From Bacilli bacterium (GTDB taxonomy: Bacteria; Bacillota_I; Bacilli_A; ML615J-28; CAG-313): a stretch of DNA of 44,886 nucleotides. Position numbers and translations under genes: made by a program. A model generated the notes under the pieces. That model was given only the letters and a program-made list of their open reading frames with translations, was not told the origin of the DNA and did no database searches. Positions 30,599 to 37,967 of the stretch are shown here, one piece after another (the stretch's first letter is position 1; every line of letters begins with the position of its first letter). The stretch lies in NCBI GenBank assembly GCA_017409905.1, contig JAFQRV010000037.1, forward strand, positions 1-44,886, written 5' to 3'.

Positions 30599-32101
30599 TT
30601 ATTTTTCTTTTAATAAACCTTCTGTTGTTAAAATATATAAATTATCTATTGTTTCATTAATATATTTTCGATCATGAGATACACTTATAATTGTTCCATC
30701 ATATTCACTTAATACTTTTCTAATAATTGGATTAGATAAAGGACTAACATTTCTTGTAGGTTCATCAAGTATTAAAACATTACATTTATCTAACACTAAT
30801 TTAACAAGAAATAACTTTGCTTTTGATCCATTACTTAAATTCTTTATTTTTCCAATCATCTCTTCTTTAGTAAATTTCATATTACCTAAAAGTAGTCTTG
30901 CTTTAGTAATCTCCTCTTTATTGCCTTGTGAAGAAATAAAATCCAATACATATTCATAATTATTTAGAATATCATCATATGTTTGCGGCATATATCCAAC
31001 CTTAATATCATTTCTATCTTTTAATTCGTTATAAATTAATTTTATTAGAGTAGATTTACCAACACCATTTTTACCTATAATACATAAATGTATATTACCA
31101 ATTACATCTAACTTTATGTTTTTAGATAATATCTTATCAGATACTTTTAATTCATCAATGTTTAAATTGATAATATTCTTTGTCCTTGGCATTTCAACAT
31201 CTTCAAAAAAGAAACTAATACTTTCCTCAACATCTGGTACTTCAGTTAATTCAGCTTCATCTAATTTTTTCTCTTGTGACTTTAAAGAATGCATTTTCTT
31301 TTTTAAAACTTTGGCACCATGTGGATCTGCTCTTGAAATTGTATTTTGCTGATATTCAACTTTTTGCATTATTCTTTGCAGTTTTTCATGTTGTTTGGTA
31401 AATTTTCTTTTTTCAGATCTTGCAACTTGTGTTTGCTTTTCTATTTTTCTAAGTCTTTGTTCAACATAGGTATCATAACCAATTTTTAATAATGTATGTC
31501 TGCATTCAGTTTTCTTTTTTATTTGCTCTAAATGTAGAATCATATTTGCTGTATTAGCAAGTAGAGTTTCATCATGTGAAACATATATAATTGGTTTATT
31601 TGTACTATTAATAAATTTTTCTAACCACTCTAATGTTTCAATATCTAAATCATTAGTTGGCTCATCTAGAAATAAAATATCATATTCATTCAATAATAAT
31701 TTCAAAATACTAATTTTGACTTTTTCTCCGCCTGATAATGTTCTAATTTTTTGTTTTAATATATCGTCAGTTAAATTAATTAATTCTAGATATTTATATA
31801 GATTATTAACTTTATCATAATAATCAGTTTCGTCTACAAATAAAAATTCATATACACTTTGATCTAGTTTATCAGCACTAATAGATTGTTCTAGATAACC
31901 AATTCTATTACCTTTTAGATTAATATTTCCACTTATCTCAGCATATTCACAAATGCCTAGAATGGATTTTAATAGAGTGGATTTTCCATTTCCTTCTTCA
32001 CCAATAATAGCAAGTTTATCACTATTATTTAGTATTAAATTTAAATTCTTAATTAAATATCTATCATTAATAGATATAGTTAAATCTTTTATTTCTAACA
32101 T
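30599..32101 (-). CDS. ABC-F ATPase, antibiotic-resistance ribosome-protection type
   Basis: 500 residues with two ABC domains and no membrane segments. First domain: Walker A IIGEEGNGKST, signature RTLSGGEKV, Walker B ILFLDEPTNDLD, VSHDE. Second: IIGKNGVGKST, signature KNLSNGSKA, Walker B VLILDEPTRNVSPLSNP, VSHDR. A basic 80-residue coiled linker (LRKIEKQTQVARSEKRKF ...) between them would reach the ribosome's peptidyl-transferase area. The DEPTRNxSPLSNP block is typical of Clostridium/Bacilli resistance ABC-F proteins rather than housekeeping EttA/Uup. These eject lincosamide, pleuromutilin or streptogramin drugs; specificity cannot be read here. Own promoter, leader peptide and terminator; carried as phage cargo. 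Confidence 0.88.
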   Translation of the reverse strand: MLEIKDLTISINDRYLIKNLNLILNNSDKLAIIGEEGNGKSTLLKSILGICEYAEISGNINLKGNRIGYLEQSISADKLDQSVYEFLFVDETDYYDKVNNLYKYLELINLTDDILKQKIRTLSGGEKVKISILKLLLNEYDILFLDEPTNDLDIETLEWLEKFINSTNKPIIYVSHDETLLANTANMILHLEQIKKKTECRHTLLKIGYDTYVEQRLRKIEKQTQVARSEKRKFTKQHEKLQRIMQKVEYQQNTISRADPHGAKVLKKKMHSLKSQEKKLDEAELTEVPDVEESISFFFEDVEMPRTKNIINLNIDELKVSDKILSKNIKLDVIGNIHLCIIGKNGVGKSTLIKLIYNELKDRNDIKVGYMPQTYDDILNNYEYVLDFISSQGNKEEITKARLLLGNMKFTKEEMIGKIKNLSNGSKAKLFLVKLVLDKCNVLILDEPTRNVSPLSNPIIRKVLSEYDGTIISVSHDRKYINETIDNLYILTTEGLLKEK

Positions 32102-32102
32102 A

Positions 32103-32143
32103 TTATGCCTCCTTTTTTTGGCATAATCGAAGTTTATGCCAAA
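32103..32143 (-). promoter_or_regulatory. Attenuator with alternative hairpins before the ABC-F gene
   Basis: On the minus strand GGCATAA occurs at 32134-32140 (segment 1) and 32103-32109 (segment 3), and its complement TTATGCC at 32120-32126 (segment 2). Segments 1 and 2 lie in a 10-bp stem TTTGGCATAA / TTATGCCAAA. Segments 2 and 3 could pair instead, and segment 3 overlaps the end of the AGGAGG site and the bases before the ABC-F ATG. The two structures exclude each other, as in translational attenuators of resistance genes. Confidence 0.7.
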
Positions 32144-32144
32144 C

Positions 32145-32165
32145 TTATTTAGTTAATGTTCTCAT
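32145..32165 (-). CDS. Six-residue leader peptide of the ABC-F gene
   Basis: A tiny frame, M-R-T-L-T-K-stop, begins at an ATG with GTGAGG about eight bases upstream and ends four bases before the attenuator stem. It lies about 40 bases downstream of a good promoter. Leader peptides of this size and position regulate erm and several ABC-F genes by drug-induced ribosome stalling. No protein function of its own is expected. Confidence 0.65.
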   Translation of the reverse strand: MRTLTK

Positions 32166-32207
32166 TTTCTTACCTCACTTTCAAATTACTATTTGTCTTT
32201 CAGTTAT

Positions 32208-32216
32208 ATTATACCA
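32208..32216 (-). promoter_or_regulatory. Extended -10 promoter of the ABC-F transcript
   Basis: TGG-TATAAT on the minus strand, preceded by TTTTTTA from the upstream terminator. The transcript would start about 35 bases before the leader-peptide ATG and about 100 before the ABC-F ATG. Confidence 0.7.
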
Positions 32217-32246
32217 TAAAAAAAGCAAATCTTTTATGTGATTTAC
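32217..32246 (-). terminator. Terminator of the 143-residue cargo gene
   Basis: On the minus strand GTAAATC-ACATAAAA-GATTTGC (7 bp, one T-G) followed by seven T. It begins within the stop codon of the gene and abuts the ABC-F promoter. Confidence 0.7.
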
Positions 32247-32677
32247 TATTCTTTTATCAATTCTATAATTTCTGGATTCATAATTATTATTGAGTCACAA
32301 TCCCAACCATAGAGTTCAAAGTATAATCCCCTGTTTAATATAACTTCTACTGCATCATATTCTTCTGCTAATTTTTCAAAATCTAGCAAAGTCCAAGGTG
32401 AATGTCCTAGAATACTTTTTTGTTTTGGTAATTCTTTTAATTTATCCATACTATCTATTAGTAATACTTTGGCTTCTGGCTTTAATTTAAATTTAAAGCT
32501 CACATCTAATCTTGCCCAATCTATTTCATTTCCTTTGCACCAATCTATCCAACCATCTGTTGTATCTACTCTACTTGCCCACAACCCACCGATTGGTTTT
32601 ACTGCTTCTGGTCTATTCTTAATTTTATTAAATAATTTTATATCAAAGTTTTCGTGTCCGTAATGTATATATTCCAT
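32246..32677 (-). CDS. Unknown cargo protein with GGLWAS motif, 143 aa
   Basis: Starts at the ATG at 32677, eleven bases downstream of a GGAGG-containing site; a longer frame to 32740 would extend across the promoter. Landmarks: MEYIHYGHENFD at the start, KPIGGLWASRVDTTDGWIDW (about residues 28-47), FKFKLKPEAKVLLIDSMDKL and LYGWDCDSIIIMNPEII at the end. Soluble, about 60 percent mixed alpha/beta by eye. I have seen this HYG...GGLWAS...DCDSIxIMNP pattern in small uncharacterised bacterial and phage proteins; an ADP-ribosyltransferase-like fold is conceivable, but this is a guess. It has its own promoter and terminator. Confidence 0.6.
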   Translation of the reverse strand: MEYIHYGHENFDIKLFNKIKNRPEAVKPIGGLWASRVDTTDGWIDWCKGNEIDWARLDVSFKFKLKPEAKVLLIDSMDKLKELPKQKSILGHSPWTLLDFEKLAEEYDAVEVILNRGLYFELYGWDCDSIIIMNPEIIELIKE

Positions 32678-32705
32678 AATGCACCTCCGGTTTCTATGTA
32701 CATGT

Positions 32706-32714
32706 ATTATACCA
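32706..32714 (-). promoter_or_regulatory. Extended -10 promoter of the 143-residue cargo gene
   Basis: TGG-TATAAT on the minus strand, about 30 bases upstream of the ATG. It lies just downstream of the early-operon terminator. Confidence 0.65.
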
Positions 32715-32736
32715 CAGATCCTGTTAATAAGATCCA

Positions 32737-32764
32737 TCAAAAAACTACACTTATTTGTGTAGTT
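32737..32764 (-). terminator. Terminator of the phage early operon
   Basis: On the minus strand AACTACAC-AAATAA-GTGTAGTT, a perfect 8-bp stem followed by six T. It separates the early operon from the cargo genes. Confidence 0.85.
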
Positions 32765-32822
32765 GATTTAGCATTGATTGATGATTTTTAATCATAGTAT
32801 GAAGTGTTGTTTTTAATGTTTT

Positions 32823-32842
32823 AAATGCCATTTTTGGCATTT
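32823..32842. repeat. Strong hairpin downstream of the early operon's last gene
   Basis: AAATGCCA-TTTT-TGGCATTT, a perfect 8-bp stem with 4-base loop, 13 bases after the stop of the 69-residue gene. It has no good T-run and may protect the mRNA 3' end or assist the terminator 60 bases on. Confidence 0.55.
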
Positions 32843-32854
32843 CATACATAAATA

Positions 32855-33064
32855 TTAACCTTTCGTGCATTTTTTTAATTCTTTTAGTTTTATTCTTAAT
32901 CTTTTATTTTCTTCCCTTAATCTTTTTATCTCTAATGGTTCTCCGATCTTATCCAATATTTTTTTAAAACACTCATTTTTTACATCTGCAACCAGAGATT
33001 CATATTTTGTTTCTAAGGTATTATATTTTTTTCTTAATTTTATGAAATCAAATAGTTCTTTCAT
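32855..33064 (-). CDS. Small coiled-coil phage protein, 69 aa
   Basis: From the ATG at 33064 (AGAGG upstream). Helical throughout: MKELFDFIKLRKKYNTLETK, then a basic heptad region IKRLREENKRLRIKLKELKK. The gene overlaps the ArpU-like regulator by 17 bases. Short coiled-coil proteins of this sort often sit beside ArpU/RinA regulators; the role is unknown. Confidence 0.6.
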   Translation of the reverse strand: MKELFDFIKLRKKYNTLETKYESLVADVKNECFKKILDKIGEPLEIKRLREENKRLRIKLKELKKCTKG

Positions 33065-33452
33065 TATTAGCCTCTTTAAAATATGCTTTTTGTTTTCGGA
33101 ATAAAGTTCTCTCACTCATATACATTTCCATTGATATTTTCTCCCAACTTTTAAGTTCTATATATCTCTTTGTCATAATCATCCTGGTTTCTATATCTTC
33201 TATAGCAGATATACATTTTTCTATTTTTATTAGTTCTTCTAAAGACTTAGTTTTTCTTTTTTCTAACTTATTCTTTAATGTTATTAACAGCTCGGCTCTT
33301 TTTTCTACCGGATTACTCTTTTCATTACTGAATGGCATTCCTGTTAGTTTAGATACTCCAACTGATTGATTTTGTAATGTTTGGATCCTCTCTTCCAGAT
33401 CCTTTATTTCTCTGCTTAAATAATAATACTTTGAGAGTTCTTTTTTAGTCAT
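33048..33452 (-). CDS. ArpU/RinA-like phage regulator (DUF1492 type)
   Basis: 134 residues. The N-terminal half is a coiled helix (LSREIKDLEERIQTLQNQSV, GVSKLTGMPFSNEKSNPVEK), and the C-terminal half is a sigma-region-4-like helix-turn-helix: ETRMIMTKRYIELKSWEKIS, MEMYMSERTLFRKQKAYFK. This is the layout of DUF1492/ArpU proteins that turn on phage late transcription. It is at the end of the early operon, where such regulators sit, and may act on the repeats at 29983-29999. Confidence 0.82.
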   Translation of the reverse strand: MTKKELSKYYYLSREIKDLEERIQTLQNQSVGVSKLTGMPFSNEKSNPVEKRAELLITLKNKLEKRKTKSLEELIKIEKCISAIEDIETRMIMTKRYIELKSWEKISMEMYMSERTLFRKQKAYFKEANNERTI

Positions 33453-33453
33453 T

Positions 33454-33768
33454 TCATCCTTTGATTACTTTGTCTTTTTTCCATTTCAGTATGTGGCACA
33501 TTCTATGCATTTGATTTGCTCTGTGTTTAATGTTATTTATGGTTTCATCAATTTCTTCTTCTGTCTGGCAAATATAAAAGCCTCCTGTTTTTCCACTTAT
33601 ACTCCCTACCACTAAATAGTAATCTTTATTTTCTCTGATGTTCTGTATAACTTTTCTCATCGATTTATCACTGTTAATGTTAAACATTTTTCTTAATTCT
33701 ACATTTTTGATTAGGTTCTTTTTTCCTATATGGTTGGATATCAGATAACTATATACTTGTTCTTCCAT
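33454..33768 (-). CDS. Phage winged-helix-like protein, 104 aa
   Basis: MEEQVYSYLISNHIGKKNLI followed by KNVELRKMFNINSDKSMRKV reads as a winged helix-turn-helix, and YYLVVGSISGKTGGFYICQT as the wing. The C-terminus is helical and basic (HRANQMHRMCHILKWKKDK). It resembles small HTH proteins common between helicase-loader and regulator genes in Firmicutes phages. One base upstream of the ArpU-like gene. DNA binding is likely; target unknown. Confidence 0.6.
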   Translation of the reverse strand: MEEQVYSYLISNHIGKKNLIKNVELRKMFNINSDKSMRKVIQNIRENKDYYLVVGSISGKTGGFYICQTEEEIDETINNIKHRANQMHRMCHILKWKKDKVIKG

Positions 33769-33779
33769 TCCACCACCTC

Positions 33780-34247
33780 TTATTCTCCAAGTAACAGCTG
33801 TCCTGCCAATTGTTTCTTTTCTGTATATGCTAATGGTTGTTTATACCCATATTTCATCATATCTTGTAGTAGCCATTCTGGAATTATTCCTTTTTCTAAC
33901 CACATCGTTGCTTTCTCATAATTTCTTACTTGCTGTACCGAATCTAATTCTCCGTATGCTCCATATTTGAAATAGCCATCTTCTAGCATTTTTTTTAGAA
34001 TATCAAATTCTATTATTTTATCTATCTTATCTATTTCTTCTAAAATATCAGATATACTTGGCATATACTTTGATTTCCTAATTATATTATTAATTGCTTT
34101 ATTAACTCTTTCATATTCATAATCTTTTAAATTTTCATAAAATAAACTAGCCATTGCTACTATTAAATCTTCATCTAATTCTTTGAAATAATAAGCATAT
34201 GCAATTTTTAGTTTTGCTATTATCTTACTCAATTCTGATTGATCCAT
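33780..34247 (-). CDS. Replicative helicase loader/inhibitor-like protein
   Basis: 155 residues with the pattern of the G40P-loader family (SPP1 gp39-like): ELSKIIAKLKIAYAYYFKEL, LIVAMASLFYENLKDYEYER, VNKAINNIIRKSKYMPSISD. The last is the characteristic part, and WLEKGIIPEWLLQDMMKYGY is at the C-terminus. It brings the host DnaB-type helicase to the phage origin, acting with the replisome organiser whose gene it overlaps by 23 bases (GGAGG nine bases upstream of the ATG). Confidence 0.8.
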   Translation of the reverse strand: MDQSELSKIIAKLKIAYAYYFKELDEDLIVAMASLFYENLKDYEYERVNKAINNIIRKSKYMPSISDILEEIDKIDKIIEFDILKKMLEDGYFKYGAYGELDSVQQVRNYEKATMWLEKGIIPEWLLQDMMKYGYKQPLAYTEKKQLAGQLLLGE

Positions 34248-35082
34248 TATATATTGCCTCCAATGTAGATAAAACTTTATCTTTTCTTTTTGGTGTTCTT
34301 TCTGACTTTGGTACTTGATTTAAATATCCATCAAACTTATTACTAAATAAGGTTTCAGGTCTTAGAAATTGTTCAAAGTCAGTATTCAACCATTCTTCTG
34401 TTTTTATATCAATAACTCTTTTAAAATCTTCTAATGTATATCCTTCATTAAACCTGGCATCAATTACTGATCTGTTTTTGTTACTGCTAGGCTTATAATT
34501 TTTATTGGTTTTACTATTTAAATATTCAATGATTTCTTTGTAAGGAACCTTTGGTTCCTCTTCTTCTATCTCATATTCTATTATCTGATTCTCTTCTTCT
34601 ATAATATCTTTACTCTTTTCTCTATTATCTATCTCTTCGTTATTATTGGTGTTACTATTATCGTTACTATTCGTAACGGCTAATTTTAGTTGTTTCTGTC
34701 TTTCACGGAATCTTTTTTGCCTTTGTGCATTTGCATTTCCGGCTTCACTTCCAACCATTTCCTGGTAATTAGAGATTTTTAAAGTTCCATCATCTTGTTC
34801 ATATATAAGTCCTAGCTTTCTATATAAAGACATAGCAACTCTTACGGTGTCGATATCGTAATACTTACATTCTCTAACTACTTTATCAATATCAAACGGA
34901 ACAATAATTTCTCCTATTGTGCTTTTTAATTCTCCATTGCTATTTGCTGTACTTAGACATAGTATCTGGTATATTACAACATACTCTGCTCCATTTTTCT
35001 GTGATAATAGAAAATCAATATCTTTTCTGCTGAAGAAGTCAGTTTTTAATTTTATCCAATAAAACTTTTTTTCCGAATTCAT
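34225..35082 (-). CDS. Phage replisome organiser
   Basis: 285 residues. N-terminal replisome-organiser winged helix (about 1-120): KKFYWIKLKTDFFSRKDIDF, LGLIYEQDDGTLKISNYQEM, then NANAQRQKRFRERQ. A low-complexity Asn/Glu linker (120-180) leads to a C-terminal domain VPYKEIIEYLNSKTNKNY, FKRVIDIKTEEWLNTDFEQF, LRPETLFSNKFDGYLNQ, the conserved phage DnaD-like block. It opens the phage origin and recruits the helicase loader next to it. The origin is usually inside or near this gene, possibly in the linker region, but no clear iterons are seen. Confidence 0.88.
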   Translation of the reverse strand: MNSEKKFYWIKLKTDFFSRKDIDFLLSQKNGAEYVVIYQILCLSTANSNGELKSTIGEIIVPFDIDKVVRECKYYDIDTVRVAMSLYRKLGLIYEQDDGTLKISNYQEMVGSEAGNANAQRQKRFRERQKQLKLAVTNSNDNSNTNNNEEIDNREKSKDIIEEENQIIEYEIEEEEPKVPYKEIIEYLNSKTNKNYKPSSNKNRSVIDARFNEGYTLEDFKRVIDIKTEEWLNTDFEQFLRPETLFSNKFDGYLNQVPKSERTPKRKDKVLSTLEAIYNGSIRIE

Positions 35083-35162
35083 TTTTTACTCTTCTTATCT
35101 ATGAGATAAATTATTAATAAGGTTATACAAATAATTAAAGTTATTATTACTCCATCACTCAT
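35079..35162 (-). CDS. 27-residue single-span membrane peptide
   Basis: A tiny gene with GGAGG eight bases before the ATG at 35162. It overlaps the previous stop by eight bases and the replisome organiser start by four (ATGA). The product is a short start, a membrane span VIITLIICITLLIIYLI and a basic tail DKKSKK. The tight overlaps on both sides argue that it is translated. Role unknown; short membrane peptides in early operons sometimes affect lysogeny or exclude other phages. Confidence 0.65.
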   Translation of the reverse strand: MSDGVIITLIICITLLIIYLIDKKSKK

Positions 35163-35454
35163 CTATATCTCCTCCTAAATAATTTCTGCCTATTAATTTT
35201 ATAAACTCTTCTCTACTATGTTTTTTTTCGTATTCTATTTGGCACACTTTTTTTAAATATAAATCTGTTTCATGACCTTTGCTACCATGTACACCAAATG
35301 TTCCTTCGTGGTGTTGATAACAAAGCCATACCTTAAATCCGTTTTTCTCACTAATTTTTCTTCTAGCTGTGCCAAAATATATGTGGTGGTCATGTAGACA
35401 ATATCTTCGAGAACATATAAAACATTGTTTCTTATTCTGTATAATGCTCTTCAT
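35155..35454 (-). CDS. HNH-like / NinG-type phage recombination protein
   Basis: 99 residues: zinc ligands CFICSRRYCLHDHHIYFGTA near the start, then VWLCYQHHEGTFGVHGSKGH and a helical end REEFIKLIGRNYLGG. The Cys/His spacing fits a small HNH/zinc-ribbon nuclease fold of the kind annotated as Rap/NinG-like or DUF968-like in recombination cassettes of Firmicutes phages. Overlaps the NinB-like gene by 23 bases. Probably processes recombination intermediates. Confidence 0.6.
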   Translation of the reverse strand: MKSIIQNKKQCFICSRRYCLHDHHIYFGTARRKISEKNGFKVWLCYQHHEGTFGVHGSKGHETDLYLKKVCQIEYEKKHSREEFIKLIGRNYLGGDIDE

Positions 35455-35920
35455 TTGTATCTATTCCTAAATCCTCAGCCCAATATTTAATGATTTCTAA
35501 TAGTTGATTCATTTCTTTGGTATTAAGTTTGGAGCTACCCAAGAAGCACTTATAAACTATCATTTCTCTTCCTTTAAATTGTTCTGGTCTTACAACCTTT
35601 ACAGCTCTGAAGTTTTTTCTCAATTCATCTTCTGCTTCTTCAGGAGCTAGTAAATATGTGCTTCTTAGATTAGCTTCTTCTAATGCTGATATATATATTT
35701 CATCTGGTTCTTGTTGCATATCTTCGTGACTAGCTATTTTACGAATTAATGCCCACATCATTTTATTTTGCTTTAAAGTTCTTTTAGATCTAACTTCTTT
35801 TAGTTCAATTACATAATTTTTAGTTATATCAACATCTATATCTGAGAATAGGTTTTCCATTAAAAACATTTGATTTTGTATGTTTCTAAATACTTGTCTT
35901 ATTTTAATTGTGGTTTTCAT
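35432..35920 (-). CDS. NinB/Orf-like recombination protein
   Basis: 162 residues with the NinB signature VRSKRTLKQNKMMWALIRKI and, in the second half, GSSKLNTKEMNQLLEIIKYW, which match lambda Orf (NinB) family positions for SSB-dependent recombination mediators. It follows SSB with a one-base overlap (TAATG). It probably helps load the annealing protein on SSB-coated DNA. Confidence 0.72.
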   Translation of the reverse strand: MKTTIKIRQVFRNIQNQMFLMENLFSDIDVDITKNYVIELKEVRSKRTLKQNKMMWALIRKIASHEDMQQEPDEIYISALEEANLRSTYLLAPEEAEDELRKNFRAVKVVRPEQFKGREMIVYKCFLGSSKLNTKEMNQLLEIIKYWAEDLGIDTNEEHYTE

Positions 35921-36336
35921 TAGAATGGTAAGTCATCATCACTTATTTCAATGCTATCTCCAAAGTCTGCAAATGGATCTTCTGGATCTGTATATTCTGG
36001 TGCTGGTCTATCATCCTTATTTTTGCTTTCTAAAAATTCAAACTCTTCAGCTATTACATCATATGTGTATCCTCTGCTTCCATCTTCTTTATCATAGCTT
36101 CCTGTTTGTATTCTTCCGATGATTCCTAATCTATTACCTTTTTTTACATATTGACAAATAGTTTCAGCTCTTTTTTCCCATGCTACAACCGGAATAAAAT
36201 CGGCATCTCTACTTTCATCATCTTTCTTATATTTCCTATTTACTGCTATTGTAAATCTTGTATATGCTTTTTCAGATTCTGTATATCTCAATTCAGGATC
36301 TGTTGTTAGTCTTCCTATTAATTCAACTTTGTTCAT
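35920..36336 (-). CDS. ssb: Single-stranded DNA-binding protein
   Basis: 138 residues. OB fold: MNKVELIGRLTTDPELRYTE, FTIAVNRKYKKDDESRDADF, IPVVAWEKRAETICQYVKKG and RLGIIGRIQTGSYDKEDGSR. The C-terminus is disordered and ends with the partner-binding tip SDDDLPF. Phage-encoded SSB for replication and recombination. GGAGG upstream, and the start overlaps the RecB-like nuclease gene. Confidence 0.95.
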   Translation of the reverse strand: MNKVELIGRLTTDPELRYTESEKAYTRFTIAVNRKYKKDDESRDADFIPVVAWEKRAETICQYVKKGNRLGIIGRIQTGSYDKEDGSRGYTYDVIAEEFEFLESKNKDDRPAPEYTDPEDPFADFGDSIEISDDDLPF

Positions 36337-36931
36337 TATTTTCCTCCTCTAAATATTTTTTTAATAGTTCTAATGACATTTCCTCATTTATTGGTAGGTC
36401 AATGTATTTTCTGACTTTATCCCTTAAATGAAGACCTTTTAAAAATGTAATACTTACTCCATAAGTTTGTTGATAACCTATCCTGTATAAATTGGTTTGA
36501 TAGGTAACATATTCTTTATCAAATACACTCGTTCTTTTTATATCTCCGATTCCTACATTTTCTCCTTCTTTTAGTATCAAATCTATTCTTCCGGCAGATA
36601 CAGGTTTCCCATCATAAAATAGAACGATTGGTACCTCATTACCTATACATTCAAACTTAAATTGTTTTTTTAAAAATTTATAATTGTATAGTTCTTTGCA
36701 TCCTTCTGTATCTATATTTCTGACCTCATAGTCTTCTATTGCTTGATGCACCTGAGTTCCTCTTTCAGATGCTTTTTTTAATACATCTGCTGATACATCT
36801 TTGTATTTGTTTCCGAATTTTATTTTTAGTATTTGAGTAATGCTAGGAAGGATTACTCCATCGAATATGTATGTATGTGTTTCATCAATATATTCGAGTA
36901 TCCCTCCTGCTATTTCCCATGTTTCTATCAT
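36323..36931 (-). CDS. PD-(D/E)XK nuclease, RecB/Cas4-like
   Basis: 202 residues. Catalytic layout: GTQVHQAIEDYEV (H and E), VSAGRIDLILKEG (first Asp), VGIGDIKRTSVF (D-x-K) and the RecB-type motif YQTNLYRIGYQ. It is probably the 5'-3' exonuclease that makes single strands for the ERF annealing protein two genes upstream, like lambda Exo with Bet. Starts with an ATGA overlap. Confidence 0.85.
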   Translation of the reverse strand: MIETWEIAGGILEYIDETHTYIFDGVILPSITQILKIKFGNKYKDVSADVLKKASERGTQVHQAIEDYEVRNIDTEGCKELYNYKFLKKQFKFECIGNEVPIVLFYDGKPVSAGRIDLILKEGENVGIGDIKRTSVFDKEYVTYQTNLYRIGYQQTYGVSITFLKGLHLRDKVRKYIDLPINEEMSLELLKKYLEEENNEQS

Positions 36932-37254
36932 TTAATTTTTACCGTAATGTAGGCTGATTTTTTTCCATCCATTGTGACATATTGGTCATACAAATCTGGG
37001 TGTTCTTCCTGGAACTTCTCTTTATTAAATTTCTCTAGATTCGTCTGTGCTGAGATATAAGTAATGGATAACCCTGATATTTCATCTAAAAGTTTTATAA
37101 CATTTTTCTTTTCCATTGCTTCCTTTATAGCTCTTTTATATGTATCTTGGATTTCTTTCAATTCCTTCATTTGTTTTTCTACTACTATTAAACTCTGTAT
37201 CATTTCAGAATCTAATATTGCTCTATCTTCAACTATTGTTATTAATTCATTCAT
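36928..37254 (-). CDS. Conserved phage protein of the recombination cassette
   Basis: 108 residues. A long helix (MNELITIVEDRAILDSEMIQ ... KEIQDTYKRAIKEAMEKKNV) is followed by a short C-terminal block LEKFNKEKFQEEHPDLYDQY that is common in proteins between ERF and nuclease genes of Firmicutes phages. Its position suggests a helper of the annealing/exonuclease pair (Gam-like or otherwise), but no activity is established. One-base overlap with the ERF gene. Confidence 0.6.
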   Translation of the reverse strand: MNELITIVEDRAILDSEMIQSLIVVEKQMKELKEIQDTYKRAIKEAMEKKNVIKLLDEISGLSITYISAQTNLEKFNKEKFQEEHPDLYDQYVTMDGKKSAYITVKIK

Positions 37255-37967
37255 TATTTTTCTCCCTTCTTATTCTTGATAATCTCTGATGCTTCTTCTT
37301 TGCTTAATTCTTCGATTTTAACTTTTTTTAAACTTTTCATAATTTGTGATAATTCTTTTTTATCATCTTTAAACAAATCTCTAAGTGTCTTATCTTGAAC
37401 TGGAGATATTGTACCTTTAACAACTTTCTTAACTTGCTTTGGTGCTGGTTTACTATATGATGTTTGCTTCTTAGGTTTCTCATCTTCTCTTTCTGGATCA
37501 TCCTTCGTAGCTACTAAAAATGTAGAAGATAAAAATCTTTTAATTGCTCCTGTTGTAGCTTTATATCCTGCTTTATCCCCACGATCTAATCCTTCTCCGG
37601 TGTGATTACTTACTTCTGAATAACCTGTATCAATATCAATTAGTTTGCACCCTAAAGTTACTGTCCTACCAAATGGTTGTTTATCAGTACCTTCGAATGT
37701 TCCATAGTCAATTTCTGTAATATATAATTCAATTCCATGTTTACTAAATAGGTCTGTGAATAATTCCTTATATTGTGCTTCACTAAAATATTCGTAGTTA
37801 TCATATTCATTAACTGCACCTTTAGGTAATATTCCTTTTTCCTTTAGTTCTTTTCTTATTTTATTTTTCTTCTTTTGAAGTTTAGATATCAGTTCTAATT
37901 CTTCTTTTGTTTTTTCTTCTGGAATAGATTGATTATAATTATTATTTAATGGTAATAAATCATTCAT
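37254..37967 (-). CDS. ERF-family single-strand annealing protein
   Basis: 237 residues from the ATG at 37967 (GGGAGG eight bases upstream; a GTG at 37976 is in frame). ERF core at about 60-160: YDNYEYFSEAQYKELFTDLF, YSEVSNHTGEGLDRGDKAGY, KATTGAIKRFLSSTFLVATK. The C-terminal third is a Lys-rich tail. It anneals complementary single strands in phage recombination and genome circularisation. Overlaps the excisionase-like gene by eight bases. Confidence 0.9.
   Translation of the reverse strand: MNDLLPLNNNYNQSIPEEKTKEELELISKLQKKKNKIRKELKEKGILPKGAVNEYDNYEYFSEAQYKELFTDLFSKHGIELYITEIDYGTFEGTDKQPFGRTVTLGCKLIDIDTGYSEVSNHTGEGLDRGDKAGYKATTGAIKRFLSSTFLVATKDDPEREDEKPKKQTSYSKPAPKQVKKVVKGTISPVQDKTLRDLFKDDKKELSQIMKSLKKVKIEELSKEEASEIIKNKKGEK

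Noticed and set aside
30599-32101. ABC-F protein as a housekeeping translation factor (EttA/Uup type) or a transporter
   Set aside because: It has no membrane partner, shows the DEPTRNxSPLSNP block of resistance ABC-F proteins, and has an attenuator leader not expected for housekeeping members.
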